37,091 nucleotides of DNA from DATJSN01 sp035504095 (GTDB lineage Bacteria; Planctomycetota; Phycisphaerae; WQYP01), in contig DATJSN010000094.1 in assembly GCA_035504095.1 (NCBI GenBank), positions 1-37,091 of the forward strand, read 5' to 3'. Numbering within the stretch: the stretch's first letter is position 1; each line of letters opens with the position of its first letter. Made by a program: the position numbers and the translations under genes. Positions 16,169-25,082 of the stretch are shown one piece after another. Below the pieces are notes generated by a model. It searched no databases and was not told the DNA's origin. It saw nothing but the letters and a program-made list of their open reading frames with translations.

Positions 16169-19100
16169 GTGGTGCTGAAAACAGAGTCGAATGTGCGTGT
16201 CAAACAAAACAACCGACAATCTATAACCACGGTTCAGGTAATCTCACACCATGGCGGGCGTTTTTACTTAGGGCATTTATTGCGGGTCGCCGCCTGCACT
16301 GCGGCGGCTGGCATTGCCATTGAATCAGCCGAATTATCCGCGTCGATTGTAAATCCGGTCATTACTCCGACGGTTTTTCCCGTTCTTCATCCCTCCAGCG
16401 CGATCAACCAGCCGCTGACGGTGATGGCCGATCACATCTCCGTATGGGTGTCGCGCGGAGGCGCCCAGCAAATGCTTCTTAATGGCAACGCGCGTATCAG
16501 AATCGGTTACCGCGTGATGCGGGCGGATAATGCGGCGCTGTGGCTCGAACCTTCCACAGCCACTGGCTTTAATCAGTTTCATGTCAATATTTTTCTCACT
16601 GGTAATGTCATGCTTTACGAAGGTCCGGGGCCTATGCTTAAAACAGCCTCCGACCTGCTGGTGACAACAGACGTTACCGGAAATATACAAATTGCCGGTG
16701 GTGAGCCAGTTCCGCTTGACCTTTCAAATTCCCCCGTTGTGCGGCGTGGGGAGAATTTAATGCAGTTGGTCGCCAACCGTCCACGCGGTCTGCCATTTAT
16801 TCCCACCATCCAGGTGCAGGATACCGAACTGGCCCTGAGCACCGGCTGGCTGGCACGCGGCCCGGGCAACCAGATTATTCCCTCGCCGTCGCTCTTCCAG
16901 CAGCAGCATGTCACCGTATCCCACAATCAAAACCAGCCTGCATTGATTCTTGCGTCGGCTAACATCATCGACCGCCAATTTGAAAATAATCAGGGTGTGA
17001 TTGTGGCCCGGGGACAGTTCTTCCTCGTACGCCAGACGGTCAATGGCAAACCGCCGCTCGAACTGCACGCTAATAATGCCGTTCTATTTAGTCCTCCCGG
17101 AGGTGTTCAAACGACTGCGCCCACTGGTCGAATGCACAGTATTTCACAAAAGGTGCAGGGCGTTTATCTCGAAGGAGATGTAAGCGTTACTTACGGCAAC
17201 GAAACCATTCGTGCTGAGAAAGTCTATTACGATTTCACCACGGACCGCGCCATTATGCTTGACGCGGTCTTCAGCACATTTGACCTGAAAGATCAGTCGC
17301 CGTTGTACATGCGCGCGGCGGAAATCATGCAATTGACTCAGGGCGAATTCGCGGCCAAATCGGTCAAGCTTTCTACCGATGAATTTTATACGCCGCATTA
17401 TTACATCGGGGCCGACTCGATGACTATTCGCAGCATTTCCGCGCCGCTTCCGACCCCGGGAAGCGCGACTCCACCGGCGAATGACTATGCGTACACGGCT
17501 ACCGGCGCCACACTCAATGCCTTTGGTTTTCCGATTTTGTACTGGCCTTCTCTTTCCGGTACCGCCGAACAGCAGCCCATGCCGATCAAGAATATAAGTG
17601 TCGGCTATTCCAACAACTTTGGCGCGACCGCACGCGTCAGCGTGGACCCGTTGCAGCTTGTCGGCCTCCAGGAGCCGCAGAATACGACAACCTCGTGGAA
17701 TCTTAGTGAATTATCCAAACGTGGTCCCGGAACCGGTCTGAACACGCGCTATGATGTGGGTACATCGCAGGGAATTCTTAACAGCTACATCATGTACGAC
17801 GATGGCACCGATGACCTGGGCGCCAATCGCGACAACATTCCGCTGGTTACCAATATACGGGGATTTGTTTCGGGGCGCCAGCAACAGCAGCTCTCTGATC
17901 AGTGGACGATTTCACTTTCGGCGTCATACATTTCCGATCCGAATTTCCTCGAACAATACTTTCAAAATGAATATGCTACCGCACCGCAGCAGGAAACCTC
18001 CGCTTACATTAAACAGCAGAATCAAACTGAAGCGTTCAGTGTCCTGGGTACATGGAACCTCAGTGGCTTTGTGGCCAACGCCAGCCAGGAAGAGGATGAA
18101 TTTACCGTCCAGAAGTATCCCGAAGTTCAGTATCTGCGCAATGGTGATAAGCTCTTTGGAGTATTCACCTATTACACCAACAACAGTGGTGACTTGCTCA
18201 ACGATCAATTCAGCGACGCCACAACGGCTGAACGCGGCCTGCAGCTTTTGTTTCCCAACATTAACCCCAATGAATCTTTCACTCAGTATTATTTGAACAA
18301 CAATTGGACCAATCAGAGCGTCGCCCGGTTCGATTCTCGCCAGGAATTGGATCTTCCCCTCGCCGCCGGCCCCCTCCAATTTACTCCTTTTGTTACCGGA
18401 CGGCTCACTTACTGGGACACCGATTTTCCCGTGGTCGACAACAACCCCAGCGGCGGGACCACACGGGCCTGGGGGTCGGCTGGTTTTCGTTCCACCGCTA
18501 CATTCTGGCGCACATATGAAGATGCTGATTCAAACTTTTTTGACGTCCATGGCATTCGAAACATTATTCAACCGGAAGTGGACGTGTTTATGTCGGGTTC
18601 CAACGTACAGGAAGGCTATCTCCAGCCGTACGACCGTGATGTGGAGGGCATCACTGACGCAGGCGGAGCCCAATTTGCACTGCATGACATACTCCAGACC
18701 AAACGCGGCCAACCCGGAAATGAAGAGACCATCGATTGGATCACATTTGATGTTGTTGGAGACATGTTCTGGAACAAAAACTTTAATCCGAATGCGCCGT
18801 ATAGTCCCTCGAACCCGATTTACTCCGGTGCACCATTTTCGACCAGCGATTTTGGCCAGCCGCTGATAGGTTATTACGATTTCACCGAGCCGGAATTAAG
18901 CCAGGTCGCCGACAGCATCAATGCGGATGTGATCTGGAAGGCTGGCGCAAACGTTACCGTGCTCGCCGACGAAAGCTATAACACAGATCAGCAGAAACTT
19001 GAGGAGTTTGATACCGGTTTTTCTGTGGATCAGTCGCCATCTTTGAGCTATTTTCTGGGTAATCAGTATCTTGAAGCGCTCGACAGCGATCTTTGGACCG

Positions 19101-19348
19101 GCACGGTGAACTATGAGCTCAATGAACAATATGCTCTTTCCGCAACCCAAAGCTATGACTTCTCACTCCATCATAATATTCTTACGGAATTCACTATTGT
19201 GCGGCATTTGCCCCGTCTTTATGCAGCCCTTTCATTTGGCTATGACGCCGACTCGGGCGATACTGCCGTATTTGTAAGCATCTGGCCGGCGGGTTTTCCC
19301 GGTTATGGCATCACCAGCCCCGGCGCTCTGTCCGCCGTGCAACAATAA
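16169..19348 (+). CDS. lptD: LptD-like LPS-assembly outer-membrane protein
   Basis: The 1059-residue product has a hydrophobic export segment near residues 33-55 (LGHLLRVAACTAAAGIAIES), two OstA/LptA-like jellyroll stretches (about 85-175, LLNGNARIRIGYRVMRADNA; about 310-375, YLEGDVSVTYGNETIRAEK) and a long C-terminal region rich in alternating aromatic strands (about 480-1059) that fits the LptD beta-barrel. LptD inserts lipopolysaccharide into the outer leaflet. The start is uncertain: GTG 16169 begins the open frame and leaves an unusually long n-region of about 30 residues before the signal segment, so the true start may be a later GTG. The gene seems to be a single unit upstream of rpoN. 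Confidence 0.8.
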   Translation: MVLKTESNVRVKQNNRQSITTVQVISHHGGRFYLGHLLRVAACTAAAGIAIESAELSASIVNPVITPTVFPVLHPSSAINQPLTVMADHISVWVSRGGAQQMLLNGNARIRIGYRVMRADNAALWLEPSTATGFNQFHVNIFLTGNVMLYEGPGPMLKTASDLLVTTDVTGNIQIAGGEPVPLDLSNSPVVRRGENLMQLVANRPRGLPFIPTIQVQDTELALSTGWLARGPGNQIIPSPSLFQQQHVTVSHNQNQPALILASANIIDRQFENNQGVIVARGQFFLVRQTVNGKPPLELHANNAVLFSPPGGVQTTAPTGRMHSISQKVQGVYLEGDVSVTYGNETIRAEKVYYDFTTDRAIMLDAVFSTFDLKDQSPLYMRAAEIMQLTQGEFAAKSVKLSTDEFYTPHYYIGADSMTIRSISAPLPTPGSATPPANDYAYTATGATLNAFGFPILYWPSLSGTAEQQPMPIKNISVGYSNNFGATARVSVDPLQLVGLQEPQNTTTSWNLSELSKRGPGTGLNTRYDVGTSQGILNSYIMYDDGTDDLGANRDNIPLVTNIRGFVSGRQQQQLSDQWTISLSASYISDPNFLEQYFQNEYATAPQQETSAYIKQQNQTEAFSVLGTWNLSGFVANASQEEDEFTVQKYPEVQYLRNGDKLFGVFTYYTNNSGDLLNDQFSDATTAERGLQLLFPNINPNESFTQYYLNNNWTNQSVARFDSRQELDLPLAAGPLQFTPFVTGRLTYWDTDFPVVDNNPSGGTTRAWGSAGFRSTATFWRTYEDADSNFFDVHGIRNIIQPEVDVFMSGSNVQEGYLQPYDRDVEGITDAGGAQFALHDILQTKRGQPGNEETIDWITFDVVGDMFWNKNFNPNAPYSPSNPIYSGAPFSTSDFGQPLIGYYDFTEPELSQVADSINADVIWKAGANVTVLADESYNTDQQKLEEFDTGFSVDQSPSLSYFLGNQYLEALDSDLWTGTVNYELNEQYALSATQSYDFSLHHNILTEFTIVRHLPRLYAALSFGYDADSGDTAVFVSIWPAGFPGYGITSPGALSAVQQ

Positions 19349-19469
19349 CCTAAAGGGTCTTACTCTCCGGTCTGAATGTTAGATTCCCATAACTCGCACC
19401 ATGCTTCTTTTGTAGTTTTTTCCTTAACTGAGGTTTTACGCCCTGTGGCCTATTACCTTCATCGTTCGA

Positions 19470-19475
19470 TATAAT
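19470..19475 (+). promoter_or_regulatory. Possible -10 box upstream of rpoN
   Basis: A perfect TATAAT stands 77 bases before the rpoN start, inside the 203-base gap after the lptD-like gene. No good -35 box is found 16-18 bases upstream. A small hairpin (CGGC-GGA-GCCG with flanking A and T runs, near 19526-19544) follows and ends close to the start codon. Confidence 0.3.
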
Positions 19476-19551
19476 GCATTTTGGAGAGAGTCTGGGGCTG
19501 TACCTCGTGACTTGAAAGGGAAAATACGGCGGAGCCGTTTTACTTTTAAAT

Positions 19552-21036
19552 ATGCGGCTTGATACATCACAACACATGCGGCTCGAACAGCGGATGAAGC
19601 TGGCGCCGCGCATGATCCAATCAATGGAAATTCTTCAACTGCCTACCCTGGCGCTTGAAGAACGTATTGATCAGGAGCTTGCCTCCAATCCCGTTCTCGA
19701 ACGTTTTGAATCCACCTTCGAAGCCGGACCCGATATGGCGCCTGTCGCCGGCGTTCCGCCCGAGGCGGCTCCCGCGCCTTCGCCTGCAAGTCAGGCAACA
19801 GGCGCCGAAGACGGCCACGCTCAGCCGGGCCAGGCGACACGCGAAATCGATGACACCTGGTCCCCTTCACCTTCCGTCAAACGCAGCGCCGGCGATCGCG
19901 ATCCGAAGCTCGAGGCCATGGCCAATACCGCGGCGCGCGGCGCTTCGCTACAAGAGGAACTCCTGCAGCAGTGGAATCTCGTCGACGTCGATCCCGCTAT
20001 ACGCCGTGCTGGGCAGGTCCTCATCGATTGGGTTGATGAAGACGGCTACATCCGCGATTCCCTGGATGTGATATGCCGGGAGCTGCCGCCTGGTGTCAGA
20101 CGCGAAGATTTGGTAGCCGCCCTGAGCGTCCTGCAGCAGCGCCTGGAACCGGCGGGAATTTGCGCACGAAATCTGCAGGAATGTCTTTTATTACAGCTTG
20201 ACGTGCTGGCGCGCGAACAACACATCGACGTAAGTATCCCGCGGCTGCTGGTCAGGGAGTATCTCGAAGATTTGCAGCTCAACCGTCTCCCGCAGATCGT
20301 CCGTAAAAGCGGCCTGACGCTTCTGCAGATTAACGAAGGACGGTCATTCATCGCCAGGAATTTGAATCCCCACCCTGGTCGGATGCTGGTGGACCGTCAG
20401 GTGCCGCTGGTTACGCCCGATGCGATCATTGAACCTGATGAGCAAACCGGGCTATATCGCATTCGCCTCACCGACGATCGTCTGCCGCGTTTATGCATCA
20501 ACGACATGTATAACCGGATGGCCCGCACGCGTTCCGTGGATGACAATACGCGCCAGTTCATCATGAACAACATTCGCAATGCACGCTGGCTGATTGAATC
20601 GATCGAACAAAGGCGTTCGACCCTCTTGCGTGTTCTGCGCGTGGTAATCGAAGCCCAGAAGGAATTCATTGAAAATGGAACCGAATTTCTCAAGCCTTTG
20701 CCCATGACTTCCGTGGCGGATCAATTGGGCATACACGTCGCGACTGTGAGCCGGGCCGTGGCCGAAAAATACGTTCAGACGCCGCGCGGTATTTTCCCGT
20801 TGCGGCAATTTTTTACAGGCGGCATGGAAACCGCCGGCGGCGGAACAGTAAGCTGGGACGCCATTAAGGCGCGATTGATGGAAGTGGTCGAACAAGAGGA
20901 TAAAAAGAATCCGCTCAGCGACGATCAGATTGTCGAAAAACTCAAGGAAAAAGGCCTTACCCTGGCCCGCCGCACCGTAGCTAAATACCGCAAAATCTGC
21001 CGCATCCCGCCCGCCCGTCGCCGCAAAATATTTTAA
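19552..21036 (+). CDS. rpoN: RNA polymerase sigma-54 factor
   Basis: The 494-residue protein is sigma-54, which directs RNA polymerase to -24/-12 promoters opened by enhancer-binding ATPases. Region I, rich in Gln and Leu, is at about 10-52 (RLEQRMKLAPRMIQSMEILQ). An acidic, Pro- and Ala-rich region II linker spans about 55-110. The core-binding domain is about 125-320. The helix-turn-helix is at about 385-415 (SVADQLGIHVATVSRAVAEK). The RpoN box ARRTVAKYR is at 472-480. All diagnostic parts are present and the length is normal. ATG 19552 is the only reasonable start, although the ribosome-binding site is weak. Confidence 0.97.
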   Translation: MRLDTSQHMRLEQRMKLAPRMIQSMEILQLPTLALEERIDQELASNPVLERFESTFEAGPDMAPVAGVPPEAAPAPSPASQATGAEDGHAQPGQATREIDDTWSPSPSVKRSAGDRDPKLEAMANTAARGASLQEELLQQWNLVDVDPAIRRAGQVLIDWVDEDGYIRDSLDVICRELPPGVRREDLVAALSVLQQRLEPAGICARNLQECLLLQLDVLAREQHIDVSIPRLLVREYLEDLQLNRLPQIVRKSGLTLLQINEGRSFIARNLNPHPGRMLVDRQVPLVTPDAIIEPDEQTGLYRIRLTDDRLPRLCINDMYNRMARTRSVDDNTRQFIMNNIRNARWLIESIEQRRSTLLRVLRVVIEAQKEFIENGTEFLKPLPMTSVADQLGIHVATVSRAVAEKYVQTPRGIFPLRQFFTGGMETAGGGTVSWDAIKARLMEVVEQEDKKNPLSDDQIVEKLKEKGLTLARRTVAKYRKICRIPPARRRKIF

Positions 21037-21080
21037 AACACATCAATTGTCTGAAAACTGTCGCGCAATGCCGCAACCTA

Positions 21081-21135
21081 TTTGACGCCGATGGGCTTTG
21101 ATATGCAGTTTTAAAGGTTAAAATTATTTGATTCA
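21081..21135 (+). promoter_or_regulatory. Upstream region of the Sel1 gene, copy A of a duplicated segment
   Basis: TTTGACGCCGATGGGCTTTG (21081-21100) and TTTGATTCA (21127-21135) are separated by 26 bases and lie 18 bases before the Sel1 gene. The same two blocks, with 18 of 20 and 9 of 9 identities and a gap of 27 bases, precede the next gene at 22368-22423. TTGACG can serve as a -35 box, but at 17 bases the -10 position here (GCAGTT) is poor. Confidence 0.5.
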
Positions 21136-21153
21136 TGAAATTGAGGCGGTCGT

Positions 21154-22362
21154 ATGCGGAAAAAGGGTTGGATAATTTTTTTATCTTGTGTTGTGGTGAT
21201 TGTGATCGGAGACATAATTTTCCTCGCCTATGATGCGGCAAAATCACGTTCGCTTAATTATGTCGCGCAAATCATAATTATTCCGTCGCCGCCGCCGCCG
21301 ACGGAACTTATGACCGCGGCTAATTCTGGAAGTGCGGACGCCGAATATCAACTCGCAAATTTTTACTATACTAATTATGAAAGTCATGAAGCATTTATCT
21401 GGTTCCAAAAAGCTGCTAAACAAGGTAATTCATCTGCGGAAATTAAATTGGGTTATATGTATTTACATGGCAGGGGAACCGAAGTCGATGTGACCCAGGC
21501 ATACAGTTGGTTCCAAAAAGCCATGAAGCAGGACGATCCGGCCGCAAACAACGCCCTTGGCGATTATTATTACAACCGCGGCAATTTTTATTTTGGTAAA
21601 AACCGCGTTCTGGCGTTCATTTATTTTCAAAAGTCGGCCGCCATCGGCAATGCCGAGGGAGAGTTTTGGCTTGGTTTTGATTATATGAATGGTTGGGGAA
21701 TCAAACAGAATTATGCTCAGGCAATTGCGTGGCTCCAGAAGGCTGCTGACCAAGACAATCTGGATAGTGAATCCGTTTTGGCCTCTTTATTGTGGAATGA
21801 GCATGATTATGTTCAGGCAATAAAGTGGTTTCAAAAATTGGCCGCACAGGGCAACATGTCTGGGGATTTAATGTTGGGTTATGCTTATAAGGATGGGCAG
21901 GGAGTTCAGCAAAATTACAACATGGCCATTAAATGCTTCCAGGCTGCCGCTGAAATGGACGAACCACAATCAATGAGTGCTCTGGCTGAACTTTATTACC
22001 ATGGAGACGGTGTTGAGAAAGATTACGCCAAGGCATTTTATTGGTATCAAAAGGCTGCAGAACAAAATAATACCGACGCTGAGTACATGTTGGGAAATAT
22101 GTATTTGAACGGCAGGGGCGTTCAACAAGATTATACACAAGCCATGCAGTGGTATCAGAAGGCCGCAAGCCAGGGCGACGCATACTCCTGCCGGGACATC
22201 TCAAAAATGTACCAATTGGGTCTTGGCGTTGCACCGGATTCCTCTGAAGCCGAATACTGGGCCAATCGAGCACAACAACTTGGTCTTCCGTCGTCCGGCA
22301 AAATTATTATTAAACGAAAAGTGCCATGGTATATGAATGGTTATTCAGACCAGCAGCCATAG
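21154..22362 (+). CDS. Sel1-repeat (TPR-like) protein with N-terminal membrane anchor
   Basis: The 402-residue product begins with a membrane helix (about 5-25, WIIFLSCVVVIVIGDIIFLA) and a short proline stretch (PSPPPP). The rest consists of about nine Sel1-like repeats of 36 residues with the usual pattern A-YQLA-Y---G---A--WFQKAA--G (for example AEYMLGNMYLNGRGVQQDY). Such repeats form alpha-solenoids that bind other proteins. The anchor suggests that the solenoid faces the periplasm. GAGG seven bases before ATG 21154 supports the start. The specific role is unknown. The upstream region is duplicated in front of the next gene. Confidence 0.87.
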   Translation: MRKKGWIIFLSCVVVIVIGDIIFLAYDAAKSRSLNYVAQIIIIPSPPPPTELMTAANSGSADAEYQLANFYYTNYESHEAFIWFQKAAKQGNSSAEIKLGYMYLHGRGTEVDVTQAYSWFQKAMKQDDPAANNALGDYYYNRGNFYFGKNRVLAFIYFQKSAAIGNAEGEFWLGFDYMNGWGIKQNYAQAIAWLQKAADQDNLDSESVLASLLWNEHDYVQAIKWFQKLAAQGNMSGDLMLGYAYKDGQGVQQNYNMAIKCFQAAAEMDEPQSMSALAELYYHGDGVEKDYAKAFYWYQKAAEQNNTDAEYMLGNMYLNGRGVQQDYTQAMQWYQKAASQGDAYSCRDISKMYQLGLGVAPDSSEAEYWANRAQQLGLPSSGKIIIKRKVPWYMNGYSDQQP

Positions 22363-22368
22363 AACGAT

Positions 22369-22397
22369 TTGACGTCGACGGGCTTTGCGCATATATA
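22369..22397 (+). promoter_or_regulatory. Sigma-70 promoter of the 26-codon gene (copy B of the duplicated segment)
   Basis: TTGACG (22369-22374), a 17-base spacer and TATATA (22392-22397) form a good sigma-70 promoter. It begins six bases after the stop of the Sel1 gene and lies 43 bases before ATG 22441. The surrounding blocks match those in front of the Sel1 gene at 21081-21135. Confidence 0.65.
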
Positions 22398-22440
22398 CAA
22401 TATGTCTGAAATCGTTTGATTCACTTAGGAGTGTTACTAC

Positions 22441-22521
22441 ATGCCCAAACCGCGTCGCCGCAGAAAAATCGGCAGCAAAAAACGTCACGCCAAATGGAAA
22501 GCCCGCCATCACCTCCAGTGA
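22441..22521 (+). CDS. Very small, highly basic protein, possibly a bS22/mS38-like ribosomal protein
   Basis: The 26-residue peptide starts MPKPRRRRKIGSKKRHAKWK and ends ARHHLQ. Fifteen of its 26 residues are Lys, Arg or His and none is acidic. TAGGAG stands about eight bases before the ATG, a sigma-70 promoter lies just upstream and a strong intrinsic terminator lies 60 bases downstream, so this is a complete one-gene unit. The core KIGSKKRHAK resembles the KK-[KR]-H-x-K pattern of the AURKAIP1/COX24 (DUF1713) family, which includes mycobacterial bS22 and mitochondrial mS38. That assignment is a suggestion from memory. A nucleic-acid-binding or ribosome-associated role is the likely reading either way. 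Confidence 0.7.
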   Translation: MPKPRRRRKIGSKKRHAKWKARHHLQ

Positions 22522-22582
22522 TCGTGCATCGATCTGATGAATCTCAAAGAGCCGGCAGGTTTCCCCTATCGGAGTACAAACT

Positions 22583-22616
22583 AAACAACCCCGGCTTTCC
22601 TGGCCGGGGTTGTTTT
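22583..22616 (+). terminator. Intrinsic terminator after the 26-codon gene
   Basis: AAACAACCCCGGC (22583-22595) pairs perfectly with GCCGGGGTTGTTT (22603-22615) around a seven-base loop, giving 13 base pairs with a GC-rich core and a short T run on the plus strand. This is among the strongest terminator hairpins in the window. Confidence 0.85.
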
Positions 22617-22702
22617 CGTGTCTTTTCGAATTTTTCGTGGCTAAAAATCAGCGTTAATCTGCGGATCATTTTTTGTTGTTACAAAACCGGAAGTCGCATC
22701 GT

Positions 22703-23245
22703 CTAGCGCGTTCGTGAATAAACGAAGCAATCACGCGGCTCGGGAGAAATATTGGGATGAATTGTCCAACGACGCAATATCCCTTCCCGCTGCATTCCGG
22801 CCTTTTCCATCACGCGCGCCGAGGCAGCGTTGGAAATGTCGCAGTATGAATGTACGCGAAATGTCCCTTCTGTCGCTAAAGCCCAATCAATCACGGCACG
22901 CGCGGCTTCGCTCGTGAATCCTTGGTTCCAAAGTCGTCTGGCAAGAACATATCCCAATTCAGCCTTAAAAGAATCTTTGATGCGATAAGTAATCATCCCG
23001 ATTGCCCGGTCATCCGAAAGCAGTGTAATGACCCAGGAAAACTCTTCACCGGATTCCCACCGCGTCAAACACCTCGCCAGAAAAGCTTGCGTGTCGCTCA
23101 AAGCGGCATGGGGTCGCCACGTCGTATACCGCGAAACTTCGGCATCTTGCGTGTATTCCTCAAAAATCGCCAGAGCATCATCTGGTCGTGGGCGACGCAG
23201 AAATAGTCGCGAGGTTTTGAATGTATTAGGAGCTTGTATGGCCAT
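22703..23245 (-). CDS. GNAT family N-acetyltransferase (RimJ/RimL type)
   Basis: The 180-residue protein has the Acetyltransf_3 pattern of RimJ/RimL-type enzymes: the N-terminal FKTSRLFLRRPRPDDALAIF, the central IGMITYRIKD, the acetyl-CoA loop ELGYVLARRLWNQGFTSEAA (about 105-124) and SNAASARVMEKAGMQREGIL (about 147-166). It transfers acetyl groups to amino groups of proteins or small molecules; the substrate is unknown. AGGA ten bases before ATG 23245 supports the start. It stands between the convergent 26-codon gene and leuA and is separated from leuA by 66 bases, so it could be the second gene of the leuA transcript. Confidence 0.88.
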   Translation of the reverse strand: MAIQAPNTFKTSRLFLRRPRPDDALAIFEEYTQDAEVSRYTTWRPHAALSDTQAFLARCLTRWESGEEFSWVITLLSDDRAIGMITYRIKDSFKAELGYVLARRLWNQGFTSEAARAVIDWALATEGTFRVHSYCDISNAASARVMEKAGMQREGILRRWTIHPNISPEPRDCFVYSRTR

Positions 23246-23311
23246 CGCATTTTATCCTGGATGCATCAGCCTCGTCTGAACACCGAAAACTGAAAACTGC
23301 AGCGCAGCTGC

Positions 23312-24886
23312 TTACTCTTCCAGCGACGACGCCTGGCCGATCGTGCGTTTCGTGAGCGTACGGATGCGGTTAATTGCCGCCAGATACGCCCGCGCCGATG
23401 CTTCCAGAATGTCCGTGCTGAAGCCGCGTCCGCGCACCTTCCGATCCGTATGCGTCAACTCAACCATCACTTCACCCTGGGCTTCGCGTCCGCCGGTCAC
23501 GCTGCGCACCTGGTAGGAATCCAGCCGCGCGCTTATTTTTGTGAGCCGCTGTATCGCCGAAAACATCGCGTCCACCGGTCCGTCGCCGGTGGCGGCGTCG
23601 GTAATTTCCTGCCCCGTGCTTTCGGTCAGTGTAACTGTCGCTGTGGCCACGCCATGCGTGCTGGCCATGACCTGCAGATTCTTAAGCGTAAACAACTGGC
23701 CGTGTGTTTCCAGTTGCTGTTCCGCCAGCGCTTCGAGGTCTTCATCAAAAATCTCTTTTTTCTTGTCGCAGAGAATTTTGAATTGCTCAAAAGCCCGGTC
23801 CAATCCCGCTTCGTCCAGACGCAAACCCAATTCCTCCAGCCGCTGGCGGAATGCGTGGCGGCCGCTGTGCTTGCCCAGCACCAACTTGTTCTGCACCAAC
23901 CCCACGTCCTCCGGCGACATGATTTCATATGTGCGGCGTTCCTTGAGTACGCCGTCCTGGTGAATTCCCGCTTCATGGGCAAAAGCATTTTCACCCACAA
24001 TGGCCTTATTGCGCTGCACGTGCAAACCAGTCAGAGTACTCACCAGCCGTGAACATGGAGCCAGACGCCGAGTGTTGATATTGGTGGTAAATGGATAATG
24101 GTCCGGCCGCGTGCGCATAGCCATCACCACTTCCTCCAACGCTGCATTACCGGCGCGCTCGCCGATGCCATTAATGGTGCACTCAATTTGCCGTGCACCA
24201 CCCAGGACCGCGGCCAGTGAATTGGAAACCGCCATGCCCAAATCGTCATGGCAGTGTGAACTAAAAATTACATTTTTAGCACCCGGCACGTTCGCAATCA
24301 GATACTCAAACATAGCCCGATATTCTTCCGGAGCGGCGTAGCCGACGGTATCCGGGCAATTGATGGTTGTCGCGCCGGCTTCTATGGCTGCCTGAACCAC
24401 TTCGGAGAGAAAATCGAGTTCCGTACGGCTGGAGTCTTCAGGGGAAAATTCCACGTCGGCCACATATTGCCGGGCCAGTTTCACGTTATCCACCGTCAGG
24501 CGGATGATTTCATCCTTGGCTTTTTTGAGCTTGAATTCCCGGTGTATTTTGCTCGTGGCGCAAAAAACATGGATGCGTCCCTTGCGCGCATGCTGCACCG
24601 CTTCGCCTGCACGGCGTACGTCGCGTTCCGTGCACCGGGCCAGGCCGGCCACCGTGGACTCTTTGATTTCCGACGAGATGGTCTTTACCGCTTCAAAATC
24701 GCCCGGACTGGTGATCGGAAAACCCGCTTCGATAATGTCCACGCCGAGTTGTTCCAGGGCCCGGGCGATTTCCAGTTTCTCCGGCAAATTCAGCGACGCA
24801 CCGGGTGATTGTTCCCCGTCGCGCAGCGTGGTGTCAAAAATAAAAATTCGCGGCTTATTGGCCGTAGTAGGGATGGTGGTGGACAT
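23312..24886 (-). CDS. leuA: 2-isopropylmalate synthase
   Basis: The 524-residue enzyme condenses acetyl-CoA with 2-oxoisovalerate, the first step of leucine synthesis. The catalytic TIM barrel begins with FIFDTTLRDGEQSPGASLNL. The metal-binding HxH lies in SSHCHDDLGMAVSNSLAAV, and HEAGIHQDGVLKERRTYEIM follows in the second subdomain. The C-terminal leucine-sensing dimer domain is present. ATG 24886 was chosen because GGAGG stands seven bases upstream; the frame can be extended 11 codons to an ATG at 24919, but that start has no such site. The gene lies behind an apparent leader-peptide attenuator at 24931-25111, so transcription is probably controlled by charged tRNA-Leu, in addition to feedback inhibition by leucine. 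Confidence 0.97.
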   Translation of the reverse strand: MSTTIPTTANKPRIFIFDTTLRDGEQSPGASLNLPEKLEIARALEQLGVDIIEAGFPITSPGDFEAVKTISSEIKESTVAGLARCTERDVRRAGEAVQHARKGRIHVFCATSKIHREFKLKKAKDEIIRLTVDNVKLARQYVADVEFSPEDSSRTELDFLSEVVQAAIEAGATTINCPDTVGYAAPEEYRAMFEYLIANVPGAKNVIFSSHCHDDLGMAVSNSLAAVLGGARQIECTINGIGERAGNAALEEVVMAMRTRPDHYPFTTNINTRRLAPCSRLVSTLTGLHVQRNKAIVGENAFAHEAGIHQDGVLKERRTYEIMSPEDVGLVQNKLVLGKHSGRHAFRQRLEELGLRLDEAGLDRAFEQFKILCDKKKEIFDEDLEALAEQQLETHGQLFTLKNLQVMASTHGVATATVTLTESTGQEITDAATGDGPVDAMFSAIQRLTKISARLDSYQVRSVTGGREAQGEVMVELTHTDRKVRGRGFSTDILEASARAYLAAINRIRTLTKRTIGQASSLEE

Positions 24887-24930
24887 TGTTGAACCTCCTT
24901 TATTTATATGTTTGGCCATTGTACATGGCT

Positions 24931-24965
24931 AAAAAAAAACCCTGCGAGGGCCGCTCGCAGGGTTT
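24931..24965 (-). terminator. Attenuator terminator of leuA
   Basis: On the minus strand AAACCCTGCGAG (24965-24954) pairs with CTCGCAGGGTTT (24948-24937) around a five-base loop and is followed by more T residues, nine in all. It is a perfect 12-bp intrinsic terminator lying between the leader peptide and leuA, 45 bases before the leuA start. As it would stop transcription before leuA, it must be conditional. Its left arm can pair instead with the UAGGGU segment at 24987-24992. Confidence 0.9.
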
Positions 24966-24989
24966 AGTATTTAAAGCAATAAGCTCACC

Positions 24990-25055
24990 CTAGGAGCGAT
25001 CCGGAAATCGTCCGCTAAGTCCCAGAAGGTTGAGCAATAGAGTCTGATGAATCAT
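24990..25055 (-). CDS. leuL: leuA leader peptide
   Basis: A 21-residue open frame starts MIHQTLLLNLLGLSG, with six leucines at positions 6, 7, 8, 10, 11 and 13 and five different Leu codons (CTA, TTG, CTC, CTT, CTG). AGGA lies eight bases before the ATG. Ribosome stalling on the Leu codons when charged tRNA-Leu is low would free the segment GGGUGAGC (24990-24983), which otherwise pairs with GCUCAACC (25035-25028) over the Leu codons with one mismatch. The freed segment could then block the terminator. The UAG stop lies in this second segment, as expected for classic attenuation. The name follows function and does not imply homology to enteric leuL. Confidence 0.85.
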   Translation of the reverse strand: MIHQTLLLNLLGLSGRFPDRS

Positions 25056-25082
25056 CGCTAATTCCTGTCTACCAAAGATACT

